Assembly: GCA_019637795.1 (NCBI GenBank)
Contig: JAHBUY010000002.1
Location: 124,001-188,000, forward strand
DNA length: 64,000 nucleotides
DNA from: a bacterium
Lineage (GTDB): Bacteria > Desulfobacterota > Binatia > HRBIN30 > CADEER01
Direction of reading: 5' to 3'
Part shown: positions 36,467 through 48,558 of the stretch, piece by piece
Layout: every line of letters starts with the position of its first letter
How positions within the stretch are numbered: the stretch's first letter is position 1
The notes under the pieces: generated by a model
What the model saw: the letters and a program-made list of their open reading frames with translations, nothing else
Told to the model about the DNA's origin: nothing
The model's database searches: none
Program-made: the position numbers and the translations under genes

Positions 36467-37542
36467 GGTCCGTCCTCCTCCGAGCCGGCGGGCGCGAAGG
36501 GCAGCGCCGCCACCGTCGCCAGGCTGGCGTCGTCGGCGCGCTGCAACCGTTCCCCCACCGCTCCGTGCTTGATCTGGATCATCGCCAGCGCGATCGGCCG
36601 CTCGAACAGCGGCGAACGCACGGCGCTGGTCACATAGCCGACCGGGCGGCCCTCGGCCAGCAGCGCGGTGCCGGGCGCGGGCAGCGTGTCGCCCGCCAGC
36701 AGCACGCCGCCGAGCCGGCGGTTGACGTGACCGCGGGCGGCGATGCGCTCGACCACCTCCTGGCCGAGGTAGCAGCCTTTGCTGAAGCTCACCGCCGCCT
36801 CGCGACCGGTCTCCAGCAGCAGGGTCGACTCGTCCATGTCGAGCCCGGCCCAGGCGACGCCCGCTTCGATGCGCAGGCACTCGAGCGCCGCGAGCCCGGC
36901 CGGCAGCCCGCCCGCCTCGACGCCGACCTCGACCAGGCGCGGCAGCAGCGCCGGCGGACCGAGCACCAGAATGCCGCTGCCGCCCGCTTCGGAGGCGCTC
37001 ACCAACCGCAGCGGCCGCCCCTCGAGGGCGCCCGCGGCGTGCGCGAACGGCGCCTCGGGCAGCGCCGCCATGCCCAGCGCCTCGCCCGCCACGGCGCGCG
37101 CCAGCGGCCCCTCGAGCTGCAGCAACGGCTGCTCCGCCGCGTCGGCGAGCTCGACGTCATCGGCGATGAGGAAGCGCTCCAGCGCCGCGCGCAGCGCCGC
37201 GGCGCGCCAGGCGACGACGTCGAGCAGCAGGCGGTCGACCTCCGCGTAGACCCGCAGATCGCTGACCACCTTGCCGGTCTGGTTGAGCAGGGCCGCGTAG
37301 CAGCCGTCGCCCGGCGCCAGCGCCTTGACGTCGTTGGTGAGCATGCCCTGCAGGAAGTCGAGGCGATCGCCGCCGGTGACCGCGATGGCGCGCCGATAGC
37401 CGGCCGGGATCAGCGCCGCGCCCTCGCGCGCGGCGCGCCATTCGCGGTCGACGTCGCCGAAGTGGAGCACCACCTCGACGCCGGCGAAGGGCCCCGTCAC
37501 CGCGCCGCGCGCCCGCAGCGCCGCTGCCGCGTCCGCGCTCAC
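36463..37542 (-). CDS. ygfZ: Folate-binding YgfZ/GcvT-like protein
   Basis: A 359-residue protein. KGCYLGQEVVERIAARGHVN is the YgfZ family signature with its essential cysteine, and YVTSAVRSP and the RLDFLQGMLTNDV segment are shared with GcvT. YgfZ proteins act with folate in the assembly or repair of Fe-S clusters in certain enzymes, including radical-SAM and Rieske-type proteins. That fits the upstream Rieske gene and the radical-SAM enzymes in the window. The GTG start at 37542 overlaps the stop of a 29-codon open frame (GTGA). A later start near VTGPFAGVEV is possible. Confidence 0.85.
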   Translation of the reverse strand: MSADAAAALRARGAVTGPFAGVEVVLHFGDVDREWRAAREGAALIPAGYRRAIAVTGGDRLDFLQGMLTNDVKALAPGDGCYAALLNQTGKVVSDLRVYAEVDRLLLDVVAWRAAALRAALERFLIADDVELADAAEQPLLQLEGPLARAVAGEALGMAALPEAPFAHAAGALEGRPLRLVSASEAGGSGILVLGPPALLPRLVEVGVEAGGLPAGLAALECLRIEAGVAWAGLDMDESTLLLETGREAAVSFSKGCYLGQEVVERIAARGHVNRRLGGVLLAGDTLPAPGTALLAEGRPVGYVTSAVRSPLFERPIALAMIQIKHGAVGERLQRADDASLATVAALPFAPAGSEEDGP

Positions 37543-37628
37543 GGGACGGGCGGCGGCGCGGCCGCCGCGGACGGTTGTGGGGCGCGTCGGCGCCTGCCGC
37601 CGAACGCCCGTTTCAATGCGCTGGCCAT
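37539..37628 (-). CDS. Small 29-codon open frame coupled to ygfZ
   Basis: ATG 37628 follows a strong GGAGGAGAG ribosome site at the right spacing. The frame encodes a basic, Ala/Pro-rich peptide beginning MASALKRAFGG and ends in a TGA that overlaps the ygfZ GTG. It may be a real leader peptide that feeds ribosomes into ygfZ by coupling. It may instead be a chance frame whose ribosome site serves a start I have not identified. Confidence 0.45.
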   Translation of the reverse strand: MASALKRAFGGRRRRAPQPSAAAAPPPVP

Positions 37629-37690
37629 GGCGCTGCTCTCTCCTCCGACTGGTCTCCGCCGCTCCGCGTCCTGGCGTGGATTCTCCGCCG

Positions 37691-38014
37691 TCACGGCGCC
37701 GGAGCGACGGCCGGCACGGCGACCAGCACCTCGCCCTTTTCCACCCGGGTGTCGAAGCGTTCGACCCGCGCCGCGGCGTCGTCGGGCGACTGGCCGGTGG
37801 TGACGTCGTAGGTCCAGCCGTGCCACGGGCAGGTGACGATGCAGCCCTCGAGATCGCCGTCGGCCAGCGGCCCCTGCTGGTGGGCGCAGCGCTGGTCGAT
37901 GGCGTGGAAGCGGCCGCCGACGTTGAACACCGCCACCTGACGGCCGTTGATCTCGAACATCCGTCCCTCGCCGGCGGGGATGTCCCTGATGCGGGCAACC
38001 CGTACGAACTCCAT
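37691..38014 (-). CDS. Rieske [2Fe-2S] ferredoxin
   Basis: A 107-residue stand-alone Rieske protein. C-x-H in RCAHQQGPLADGD and C-x2-H in TCPWHGWTYDV supply the two cysteine and two histidine ligands of the 2Fe-2S cluster. The length and lack of a signal or membrane segment match a soluble ferredoxin component of a dioxygenase or related oxygenase, or a NirD-like subunit. No oxygenase large subunit is next to it. It is the first gene of a minus-strand run with ygfZ, whose product supports Fe-S proteins. Confidence 0.92.
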   Translation of the reverse strand: MEFVRVARIRDIPAGEGRMFEINGRQVAVFNVGGRFHAIDQRCAHQQGPLADGDLEGCIVTCPWHGWTYDVTTGQSPDDAAARVERFDTRVEKGEVLVAVPAVAPAP

Positions 38015-38235
38015 CGCTGCGCTCCTCGGAACGAGCCTTCTACGCGGATCGCGCCGCGAGGTCCACGCATCCGGCCAACCGTCGCCGGCCGCGGCGCCAA
38101 CCCGCCGACGGCGGGCGCCGCGGACGGATGCGTCACGCGCTCGCGTCGGGCGAGCGCGTCGAGCGGCGCCGGAGCCGGCGTGCGATCGGCGCGCGCGGTG
38201 GCGAATTCACGAATGATCCGGGCTAGTCTGGGGGC

Positions 38236-40038
38236 GTGCGGACCAACGCCGAGATCGCCGCGCGGCTGCGCGAGCTGGCGCTGTTTCTCGAGATGCGCGG
38301 CGTGGCCTTCAAGCCGCGCGCCTACGAGAAGGCCGCCAGCGCGGTCGAGGCGCTCGATCGGCCGATCGCCCAGCTCTTCGCCGAAGGCGGGCAAAAGGCG
38401 CTGGCGACGGTGCCGCACGTCGGCGCCGGCATCGCCGAGCGGATCGGCGAGCTGATCGCCACCGGCCACACCGCCGACCTCGACGCCATGCGGGCGGAAA
38501 CCCCGGTCGACATCCTGGCGTTGACCTCGCTCGAGGGCGTCGGACCAAAGATGGTCAAGCACCTCTACGACGAGCTCGGGGTGCGCACGCTGGCCGACCT
38601 CGAGCGGGCGGCGCGCGCCGGGCGGGTGCGCCGGCTCCCGCACAGCGGCGAGAAAACCGAACGCAAGATCCTCGAGGGCCTGGCGCTGCTGGCGCAGCGC
38701 AGCGGCCGGCGACCGCTCGGCGCCGTCCTCGACCTGGCGGAGGACATCGAACGCCGCCTTGCGGCGCTTCCGGGGGTGCGCCAGGCGGCGGTCGCCGGGT
38801 CGGTGCGGCGCCGCCGCGACACCATCGGCGATCTCGACTTCCTGGTCGTCGCCGACGCCCCCGCGGCGGTGATGCGCGCCTTCGTCGCCCTGCCCGAGGT
38901 GGCGCACGTCCACGGCAGCGGGCCGACCAAGACCATGGTGCGCCTGGACAACGGCATGGACGCCGACCTGCGGGTCGTCCCGGCCGAGAGCTTCGGCGCC
39001 GCCCTGCACTACTTCACCGGCTCCAAGGATCACAACGTCGCCCTCCGCCGCCTCGCCATGGAGCGCGGGCTGAAGCTGAACGAGTACGGCGTGTTCAGGG
39101 GCGAGCGCGCGATCGCCGGCCGCACCGAGGCGGAGGTCTACCGGGCCCTCGGCCTGCCCTTCATCCCGCCCGAGCTGCGCGAGATGACCGGCGAGATCGA
39201 GGCGGCGCGCGCCGGCACCCTGCCGCGGCTGATCGCGCCGGGCTCCCTGCGCGGCGACCTGCAGATCCAGACCGACTGGAGCGACGGCGCCGACAGCCTG
39301 GCGGCGATGGCCGCCGCGGCGCGCGCCCAGGGACTCGACTATCTCGCCATCACCGACCACACCCACGGCCTGGCGATGATGGGGCTCGACGAGACGCGCC
39401 TGCGCCGGCAGGGCCGGGCCATCGCGGCGCTCAACGCCAGGACGCCGGGGGTGCGCGTGCTGCGCGGCGCCGAGGTGAACATCGGCAGGGACGGCTCGCT
39501 CGACATCGCCGACGCGCTGCTGGCCGAGCTCGACGTCGTCGGCATCGCCGTCCACTCGCACTTCCACCTCTCGCGCGCCGAGCAGACGGCGCGGGTGATC
39601 CGGGCGATGGAGAATCCGCACGCCGACATCCTCTTCCATCCGACGGCGCGCGTCCTCGGCCGCCGCGAGCCAATCGACCTCGACATCGACGCGGTGATCG
39701 CCGCCGCCAAGCGCACCGGCACCGCGTTGGAGATCGACGCCCTGCCGGACCGCCTCGATCTCAGGGACGAACACGCGCGCAAGGCCGTCGCGGCCGGCGT
39801 GCCGCTGGTCATCGACAGCGACGCCCACGCCATCGCGCACCTCGGCTTCCCGGAGCGTTACGGCATCGCCGTCGCGCGCCGCGGCTGGGCGACGGCGAAG
39901 GACGTGCTCAACACCCTGCCGGTCGAGCGCTTCCTGGCGCGTCTGAAGGGCGGCGTCAGGCGGGCGTCGGCACGATCGTCAGCGGCATCGACTCGGGCGC
40001 GGTCCCGAGCACGACGGCGATCTTCGAGAACCCCATGA
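38236..40038 (+). CDS. polX: DNA polymerase X with PHP domain, altered PHP motif
   Basis: A 600-residue repair polymerase with a C-terminal PHP domain. The 8-kDa and helix-hairpin-helix region spans about 1-140. Catalytic aspartates are D199 and D201 (IGDLDF) and D244 (DADLRV). The PHP domain from about 330 has ITDHTHG, RGAEVNI, SHFHLS, FHPTARV and DSDAHA, metal-binding segments that look sound. The first motif, normally H-x-H before the SDG turn, reads DLQIQTDWSDG, with glutamines at 343 and 345. This may weaken the 3'-5' exonuclease. The last 35 residues are a basic, Ser/Arg-rich tail that overlaps the convergent AhpD-like gene by 83 bp. GTG start. Confidence 0.9.
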   Translation: MRTNAEIAARLRELALFLEMRGVAFKPRAYEKAASAVEALDRPIAQLFAEGGQKALATVPHVGAGIAERIGELIATGHTADLDAMRAETPVDILALTSLEGVGPKMVKHLYDELGVRTLADLERAARAGRVRRLPHSGEKTERKILEGLALLAQRSGRRPLGAVLDLAEDIERRLAALPGVRQAAVAGSVRRRRDTIGDLDFLVVADAPAAVMRAFVALPEVAHVHGSGPTKTMVRLDNGMDADLRVVPAESFGAALHYFTGSKDHNVALRRLAMERGLKLNEYGVFRGERAIAGRTEAEVYRALGLPFIPPELREMTGEIEAARAGTLPRLIAPGSLRGDLQIQTDWSDGADSLAAMAAAARAQGLDYLAITDHTHGLAMMGLDETRLRRQGRAIAALNARTPGVRVLRGAEVNIGRDGSLDIADALLAELDVVGIAVHSHFHLSRAEQTARVIRAMENPHADILFHPTARVLGRREPIDLDIDAVIAAAKRTGTALEIDALPDRLDLRDEHARKAVAAGVPLVIDSDAHAIAHLGFPERYGIAVARRGWATAKDVLNTLPVERFLARLKGGVRRASARSSAASTRARSRARRRSSRTP

Positions 40039-40465
40039 AGAGCGCCAGGCCGGCGGTGAGCTCGACGATCTCGGCCGGCGCCAGCTCGCGCCGCAGGGCC
40101 GCCCGCAACGCCGGCGGGATGGCAGCGGGGTCGGTCAGGAACGCGTCGGCATAGCGGATCACCAGCTTGTGCCGCGGCGACAGCGCCGACGTCTCGAAGC
40201 CGTCGTCGATCTGCTGCACCAGGTCCTCCGTCAGCCCCTGGCGCCGGGCGCCCTCGAAGCGGACGTTGCGGCAATAGCCGCAGCCGGTGACGCGCGCGTT
40301 GCGCAGCCGCGCCACCTCCTTGGTCGCCTGATCGAGCACGCCGCGGCTCCACAGCGTGCCGTACAGGCGCTGGAACGCCCGCCACAGCTCCGGCTGGTGT
40401 CCGAGCGGGCCGCGCAGCGCCGGATCGGCGTGCGTCGGATCGGCCGCTGGGACGCGCGGCGCCAT
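39956..40465 (-). CDS. AhpD-like / carboxymuconolactone decarboxylase family protein
   Basis: A 169-residue all-helical protein of the AhpD/CMD fold. CGYCRN carries the C-x-x-C redox pair used by AhpD-type alkylhydroperoxidases, preceded by KEVARLRNARVTG, the usual helix. The family histidine two or three positions after the second cysteine is not present (CRNVRF). It may be a peroxide- or thiol-linked antioxidant, or a decarboxylase-like protein. It is the last of four minus-strand genes, and its end overlaps the polX tail. Confidence 0.8.
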   Translation of the reverse strand: MAPRVPAADPTHADPALRGPLGHQPELWRAFQRLYGTLWSRGVLDQATKEVARLRNARVTGCGYCRNVRFEGARRQGLTEDLVQQIDDGFETSALSPRHKLVIRYADAFLTDPAAIPPALRAALRRELAPAEIVELTAGLALFMGFSKIAVVLGTAPESMPLTIVPTPA

Positions 40466-40466
40466 C

Positions 40467-40835
40467 TCAGTCCTCCACCCCGAGGATGAGGCGGAAGCGG
40501 GTGAAGCCGTCGAGCAGCGCCAGGGCCTCGACCAACGCCACCGTCGCCGGCGGGCCGAGATGCGCCACCACCGCCGCCGCGTCCGCGTCGGTCACCCCAT
40601 GCGGGTCGAGCACGAATTTGTCGGCGAGGCGCAGGCAGGCGCGCTCGCGGTCGCTCTCCGGCTCGAGCGCCGTCTCCCTGGCGCCCAGCAGGTAGCCGAC
40701 CCGGGCCTGGCACAGGGCGAACAACCGGGGGTCCACCGCCCCGCGCACGGCCTGTTCGAATTCCTGGTAGTCCGCGAACAACCCCGGCCGCAGCCCGAAG
40801 GCGCCGGCGAAGCTCCCCTCCCCGACCCAGCCCAT
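40467..40835 (-). CDS. Small AhpD/CMD-like helical protein without the CxxC pair
   Basis: A 122-residue protein starting at ATG 40835, overlapping the SDR stop (ATGA). ACLRLADKFVLDP and LVEALALLDGFTRFRLILG match the helices of the carboxymuconolactone decarboxylase fold. The position of the redox pair is occupied by LCQARVGYLLG, with one cysteine only. It lies directly upstream of the CxxC-containing relative, and the two may pair as a heteromer. That is context-based inference. Confidence 0.65.
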   Translation of the reverse strand: MGWVGEGSFAGAFGLRPGLFADYQEFEQAVRGAVDPRLFALCQARVGYLLGARETALEPESDRERACLRLADKFVLDPHGVTDADAAAVVAHLGPPATVALVEALALLDGFTRFRLILGVED

Positions 40836-41641
40836 CAGTCCGTCCGCGGCGGCACGGCCTCGCCACCGATCGCGGCGCTGTAGGGACCCGCCGTGATGCC
40901 GCCGTCGGTGACGATCATCGTCCCGCTGACGAAGCTCGCCTCGTCGCGGGCGAGGAAGGCGGCGACGCTGGCGACGTCGCGCGGCTGGCCGATGCGGCCG
41001 ACCGGCGTGCGGTCGATGAAGCCGCGCAGCAGCGCCGGCACGGCGCGCACGCGCTCGGTCATTCCGGTCTCGATCATCCCGGGCGCGATCGCGTTGCAGG
41101 TGATGCCGTGGCGCCCGCCGGCCATGGCGAACGCCTTCACGAGCTGCTTCACGCCCGCCTTGCTGGCCGTGTAGGCCGGCGTCGCGGCGCCGCCCCACTC
41201 GGCCATGATGCTGGAGATGGCGATCAGGCGGCCGCCGCCGCCCTGGGCGATCATGCGATTCGCCGCCGCCTGCAGGGTGAGAAAGACGCCGGTCAGATTG
41301 ACGTCGATGGTGCGCTGCCACTGGTCCGCGCTGATGCGCAGACAGTCGGTGTCGGTCTCGACGACGCCGGCGTTGGCGACCGCGATGTCGATCCGTCCGA
41401 AGCGCGCCACCGCGGCGGCGACGAGCGCGTCGACGTCGGCCCGGCGCGACACGTCGCACCGCTGCACCAGCGCGGCGCGGCCGCGGGCGGCGACGCGCGC
41501 CGCCGTCTCCTCGCTGCCCGCCTGGTCGAGATCGGCGATGACCACGTCGGCGCCGTCGGCGGCGAAGCGCTCGGCGATGCCGCGGCCGTTTCCCGAGGCG
41601 GCGCCGGTGACGATCGCGACCCTGCCCGCGAGCGCCGTCAT
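40835..41641 (-). CDS. Short-chain dehydrogenase/reductase (SDR)
   Basis: A 268-residue classical SDR. VAIVTGAASGNGRGIA is the nucleotide-binding TGxxxGxG loop, with D at DLDQ after strand 2 suggesting NAD(H) preference. VANAG is the NNAG equivalent. S in AISSIM, Y in YTASKAG and the following K form the catalytic triad. PGMIETGM and DGGITAG are typical later strands. It oxidises or reduces an alcohol/ketone of unknown identity. Close spacing with the aldolase and AhpD-like genes indicates one operon. Confidence 0.92.
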   Translation of the reverse strand: MTALAGRVAIVTGAASGNGRGIAERFAADGADVVIADLDQAGSEETAARVAARGRAALVQRCDVSRRADVDALVAAAVARFGRIDIAVANAGVVETDTDCLRISADQWQRTIDVNLTGVFLTLQAAANRMIAQGGGGRLIAISSIMAEWGGAATPAYTASKAGVKQLVKAFAMAGGRHGITCNAIAPGMIETGMTERVRAVPALLRGFIDRTPVGRIGQPRDVASVAAFLARDEASFVSGTMIVTDGGITAGPYSAAIGGEAVPPRTD

Positions 41642-41645
41642 CCGC

Positions 41646-42281
41646 TCAGACGAAATCGGCGATCGCCGCCAGGCGCCCGATCCAGTCCTCCGGCACCAGC
41701 GACACCGTGCCGCCGAACTGTTTCGTGTAGAGGACGATCTTGGCCGTCTCCTCGAGCATCATCGCCCGCGTCGCCGCCTTGCGCAGGTTGACGCCGACGG
41801 TCATCAGGCCGTGGTTCTGCAGGATGCAGCCCTTCGACTTCTTCATCGCCTCGCCGACCGCCTCGGCGAGCTCGATCGAGCCCGGCATGAACCACGGAAC
41901 GGTGACCGTATCGGCGAGGAACACGGCATCGGTGTTGATCGGCGGAAACGTCTGATTGGCGATGCCGAAGGCGGTGGCGATCGGCGCGTGGGTGTGCACC
42001 GCGGCGGTGCAGTCGGGCCGCACCTCGTAGCAACGCCAGTGCATGTGGTACTCGACCGACGGCACCTTCGCGCCCTCGAGCACCGTGCCGTCGGGCCGGA
42101 TGCGCACCAGGTCGTCCTCGGTCAGGCCGCCCTTGTACATCTGGCTCGGCGTGATCCAGAACGTCCCCTCCTCCTCGGCCTTGGCGCTGATGTTGCCGCC
42201 GGTGGCGGTCAGCAGTCCCATCGAGAAGAGCTCGTTGACGATCTGGATGATCTGCTGGCGCGCTTCGCGGTCGGTGAGCAT
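41646..42281 (-). CDS. Class II aldolase/adducin family protein
   Basis: A 211-residue protein started at ATG 42281, with GGAGG 7 bp upstream; an upstream in-frame extension lacks a ribosome site. GGNISAKAEEEGTFWITPSQ is the substrate-binding strand. AVHTHAPIA gives the two zinc histidines, and ILQNHGLMTVG gives the third. PSVEYHMHW holds the usual glutamate. It is in the fuculose-phosphate/ribulose-phosphate aldolase group. With the SDR, it may process an oxygenated intermediate or sugar, but the substrate is unknown. It leads a four-gene minus-strand operon. Confidence 0.88.
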   Translation of the reverse strand: MLTDREARQQIIQIVNELFSMGLLTATGGNISAKAEEEGTFWITPSQMYKGGLTEDDLVRIRPDGTVLEGAKVPSVEYHMHWRCYEVRPDCTAAVHTHAPIATAFGIANQTFPPINTDAVFLADTVTVPWFMPGSIELAEAVGEAMKKSKGCILQNHGLMTVGVNLRKAATRAMMLEETAKIVLYTKQFGGTVSLVPEDWIGRLAAIADFV

Positions 42282-42442
42282 CGAGCCTCCGTGTCCCCAC
42301 CGCGAGTCATAAGTGAGCGCGCCGCGCACGCGCAAGCGGCGGCGCGGCGGGCGCGCGCGCGTGGCGATTGCGGGTTCCGCGGTCGGGATGATAGCCAGCG
42401 GGCGCTGGGTGTGAGCGGCAGCCACCCGGCGCCGGGGGGTCC

Positions 42443-45400
42443 ATGGTTCGCTTCGTCATCGGCATCGTAGCGGCAGCACTCGCGTCGCCGGCGCTGGTCG
42501 CCGCCGAGTCGTTCACCGCCTTCGAGAGCGGCCAGGTGCGGCCGCTGGCCCTGTCGCCGGGCGGCACCCGACTGTTCGCCGTCAACACGCCCGACAACAC
42601 CCTGGAGATCTTCGCCGTCGGCGCCGCCGGCCTGACCCACCTCGACTCGGTGCCGGTCGGCCTCGAGCCGGTCGCGGTGGCGGCGCGTACCGATGGCGAG
42701 GTGTGGGTGGTGAACCACCTCTCCGACAGCGTCAGCATCGTCGACGTCACCGCCGCGCCGCCGCGCGTCGTCCGCACCCTGCTGGTCGGCGACGAGCCGC
42801 GCGACATCGTCTTCGCCGGCCCGACGGACGGCGCCGGCGCTTTCACCCGCGCCTTCGTCACCACCGCCCGGCGCGGCCAGAACGTGCCGGCGAGCGTGCC
42901 CCCGCTGCTCACCACCGGAGGCACGCCGCGCGCCCTGGTGTGGGTCTACGACGCGACGGCCCTCGGCACGACGCTGGAGGGCGTGCCGCTCACCATCCTC
43001 GAGCTCTTCGGCGACACGCCGCGCGCCCTCGCCGCCACCGCCGACGGCAGCACCGTGTACGCGGCGGTCTTCCATTCCGGCAACCAGACGACGGCGATCA
43101 GCGAGGGCGCGGTGTGCAACGGCGGCGGCGCCGCCGCGCCGTGCGGGCTCGACGGCGTGCAGGTCCCGGGCGGGCTGCCAAGCGCCCTGATGCCGGGCGG
43201 CCTGCCGGCGCCGAACCAGAACCTGCAGGGCTCGCCGGCGCCCGAGGTCGGGTTGATCGTGCGCCGCGATCCGCTGTCCGGCGTCTGGAAGGACCAGCTC
43301 GGCCGCAACTGGACCAACGCCGTGCGCTTCGACCTGCCCGACCTCGACGTCTTCCGGATCGACGCCGCGGCGCCGCTGCCGGTGCAGACCGGCGCCGTGC
43401 CGCACGTCGGCACGGTCCTCTTCAACATGCTGGTCAATCCCGCCACCGGCAAGCTCTACGTCACCAACACCGAGGCGCGGAACGAGGTCCGCTTCGAGGG
43501 CCCGGGCGGCGGCGGCACCACCGTGCGCGGCCATCTGCACGAGGCGCGCATCACCGTCGTCGACGGCCTGAGCGCGCTGCCCCGCCACCTCAACAAGCAC
43601 ATCACCGCCCTGCCCGACGGCTACCACACCGCGCCGATGCCGGCCGCCGTCGCCGCCGCCAGCCTCGCCACGCCGCTCGGCATGGCGTTGTCGAGCGACG
43701 GCACGCTCTACGTCGCCGCCTTCGGCTCGAGCGCCATCGGCCGCTTCGCCGCCAGCGCGATCGAGAACGACAGCTTCGTCCCCAGCGCCGCCGACCACAT
43801 CGCGGTGAGCGGCGGCGGGCCGACCGGCCTGGTGGTCGACGACGCGCACGCCCGCCTCTACGTGCTCACCCGCTTCGACAACGCCGTGAAGGTGATCAAC
43901 GCCACCACCCGCGCCGAGACCGCGCAGCACCCGCTGCACGATCCCGAGCCCCCCGTGGTGCGCGACGGCCGGCGCTTCCTCTACGACGCCCGTCTGACCT
44001 CGAGCAACGGCGAGGCGTCGTGCTCGAGCTGCCACGTCTTCGCCGACTTCGACAGCCTGGGGTGGGACCTCGGCAATCCCGACGACGTCGTCGTGCCCAA
44101 CAACAATCCGCCCGGCATCATCGGCGGCGGCCAGCCCTTCCACCCGATGAAGGGGCCGATGACGACGCAGACCCTGCGCGGCCTGGCGACGCACGGGCCG
44201 ATGCACTGGCGCGGCGACCGCACCGGCGCCACCTTCCCCGGCGATCCGCTCGCCTTCGACGAGCAGCGCGCCTTCGAAGCCTTCAACGTCGCCTTCGACG
44301 GCCTGCTCGGCCGCGATGCCGGTCCGTTGCCGGCGGCCGACATGGCCGCGTTCGCCCGCTTCGCCCTCGCCATCCGCCTGCCGCCGAATCCGATCCGGGC
44401 GCTCGACAACTCGCTGACGCCGCAACAGGCCGCCGGCCGCAATACGTTCCTGAACGCCCCCAACACCGACGGCATCGCGTCGTGCAACGGCTGCCACGTG
44501 CTCGACCCGGCGCAGGGCTTCTTCGGCTCGGCGGGGCGCGCGACCTTCGAGAACGAGACCCAGGAATTCAAGGTCGCGCAACTGCGCAACCTCTACCAGA
44601 AGGTCGGCATGTTCGGCATGCCGAACATCGCCTTCCTCAACGTCGCCGACCCGCAGCACACCGGCGCCCAGGTGCGCGGCTTCGGCTTCCTCCACGACGG
44701 CTCGGTCGACACCGTGCGCCACTTCCTGCACGCCACGGTGTTCTTCCTGAGCGACACCGACCGCGCCAATCTCGAGCAGTTCATCATGGCCTTCGACAGC
44801 GACCTGGCGCCGGCGGTCGGCCAGCAGGTGACGCTGACCAGCAGCAACGGCGCCGTCGTCGCGCCGCGCCTCGCCCTGCTGCTGGCGAGGGCGCAGACCA
44901 CCTTCGTGCTGCTCAACGCGCCCGGCGTGCGCGAATGCGATCTGGTCGTGCACGGCATCGTCGGCGGCGAGGCGCGCGGGTATCTGTTCGACCCCGCGAG
45001 CGGTCTCTTCCGCAGCGACCGCGCCGCCGAGCCGCCGCTGGGCGATGCCGCGCTGCGCCTGCTCGCCGGCACGGCGGGTCAGGCGCTCACCTACACCTGC
45101 GCGCCGCCCGACTCCGGGCCGCGCCTGGCCCTCGATCGCGACCAGGACGGCTTCTACGACCGCGACGAGCGCGACGCCGGCACCGATCCCGCCGATCCCA
45201 ACAGCTACCCCGGCGGCCCGGTCGACGTGCGGGTGGGGCTGCAGACGCTGCAGATCAGCAACCGCCTGCCCGACGACGAGGCGCGCAACCAGATCGTCGT
45301 CGTCGCCAGCGGCAGCGATGTCGCGACGCCGGCGGTCGGCGGACCCGACGACCCGCGCTGCGGCCTGGCGCCGCCGGACACCGTGCGCGCCACCCTGCGC

Positions 45401-45763
45401 GTCGCCAGCGCCAGCTCCGGACAGGCGCACCTGACCGGCCTGCCGTGCGGCAACTGGCGACTGATCGGCAGCGCCGCCCATCCCAAGGGCTACCGCTACC
45501 GCGATCCGGAGCTCGACGACGGCACGGTCAAGCTGGTGGTCTGGAAGACCGGGCGCCGCCTCAAGGTCGTGCTGCTGGGGCGCGGGCCCTCCACCCTCGA
45601 CTACGATCTGCAGGTCGGCGTGCCGCAGGGCACCGTCACCGCCGTGTTGCGGAGCGGTGGCACCTCGCTGTGCGGCGCCTGCGGACCCGCCGCCGGCGCC
45701 GACGGCAGCGACGGCCGCCGCTTCACCGGCCGCGCCTGCGCCGCTCCCGGGGCGTGCCCATGA
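42443..45763 (+). CDS. Secreted di-heme cytochrome with beta-propeller and C-terminal beta domain
   Basis: An 1106-residue exported protein. The signal peptide ends near LVAAES (residue 21-22). Residues 30-510 look like a YVTN/NHL-type beta-propeller ([27 protein letters not shown]). Two c-type heme sites follow: CSSCH at 527-531 and CNGCH at 681-685, in a region resembling the di-heme peroxidase/MauG family. [12 protein letters not shown] at about 898-909 is a calcium-binding loop. From about 928 to 1080 is a domain related to the C-terminal domains of the 11107 and 45784 proteins. It probably acts in the periplasm or outside the cell in electron transfer or oxidation. Its stop overlaps an ATG of the next frame (ATGA). 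Confidence 0.78.
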   Translation: MVRFVIGIVAAALASPALVAAESFTAFESGQVRPLALSPGGTRLFAVNTPDNTLEIFAVGAAGLTHLDSVPVGLEPVAVAARTDGEVWVVNHLSDSVSIVDVTAAPPRVVRTLLVGDEPRDIVFAGPTDGAGAFTRAFVTTARRGQNVPASVPPLLTTGGTPRALVWVYDATALGTTLEGVPLTILELFGDTPRALAATADGSTVYAAVFHSGNQTTAISEGAVCNGGGAAAPCGLDGVQVPGGLPSALMPGGLPAPNQNLQGSPAPEVGLIVRRDPLSGVWKDQLGRNWTNAVRFDLPDLDVFRIDAAAPLPVQTGAVPHVGTVLFNMLVNPATGKLYVTNTEARNEVRFEGPGGGGTTVRGHLHEARITVVDGLSALPRHLNKHITALPDGYHTAPMPAAVAAASLATPLGMALSSDGTLYVAAFGSSAIGRFAASAIENDSFVPSAADHIAVSGGGPTGLVVDDAHARLYVLTRFDNAVKVINATTRAETAQHPLHDPEPPVVRDGRRFLYDARLTSSNGEASCSSCHVFADFDSLGWDLGNPDDVVVPNNNPPGIIGGGQPFHPMKGPMTTQTLRGLATHGPMHWRGDRTGATFPGDPLAFDEQRAFEAFNVAFDGLLGRDAGPLPAADMAAFARFALAIRLPPNPIRALDNSLTPQQAAGRNTFLNAPNTDGIASCNGCHVLDPAQGFFGSAGRATFENETQEFKVAQLRNLYQKVGMFGMPNIAFLNVADPQHTGAQVRGFGFLHDGSVDTVRHFLHATVFFLSDTDRANLEQFIMAFDSDLAPAVGQQVTLTSSNGAVVAPRLALLLARAQTTFVLLNAPGVRECDLVVHGIVGGEARGYLFDPASGLFRSDRAAEPPLGDAALRLLAGTAGQALTYTCAPPDSGPRLALDRDQDGFYDRDERDAGTDPADPNSYPGGPVDVRVGLQTLQISNRLPDDEARNQIVVVASGSDVATPAVGGPDDPRCGLAPPDTVRATLRVASASSGQAHLTGLPCGNWRLIGSAAHPKGYRYRDPELDDGTVKLVVWKTGRRLKVVLLGRGPSTLDYDLQVGVPQGTVTAVLRSGGTSLCGACGPAAGADGSDGRRFTGRACAAPGACP

Positions 45764-45783
45764 GCCAGGCAAGGGAGGTGCCC

Positions 45784-48405
<2,622 letters not shown>

Positions 48406-48415
48406 CGCGTGCGCA

Positions 48416-48448
48416 GGGAGCCGCGCCATCACCGGCGGCGCGGTTCCC
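48416..48448. terminator. Bidirectional terminator hairpin between convergent genes
   Basis: GGGAGCCGCGCC at 48416-48427 pairs with GGCGCGGTTCCC at 48437-48448, a 12-bp stem with a single G-T wobble and a 9-nt loop. It lies 11 bp after the stop of the plus-strand gene and downstream of tyrS on the minus strand. A second hairpin (CGTGCCC 48461-48467 with GGGCACG 48476-48482) follows. Neither has a clear T-tract. Confidence 0.6.
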
Positions 48449-48558
48449 TCCCGGCGCCGCCGTGCCCGTGGGGGCGGGCACGCGTCAGCCCCCGCTCCCG
48501 GCTCGCGCCGGCACGCCGTCACCGATTCGAGCGGGACAGGCCGGGGGCCAACGCCGGG

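Noticed and set aside
42209..45772. An 1187-codon minus-strand open frame opposite the di-heme cytochrome gene
   Set aside because: The plus strand has a signal peptide, two heme motifs and a calcium loop. The antisense frame reads as low-complexity Ala/Gly/Arg sequence.
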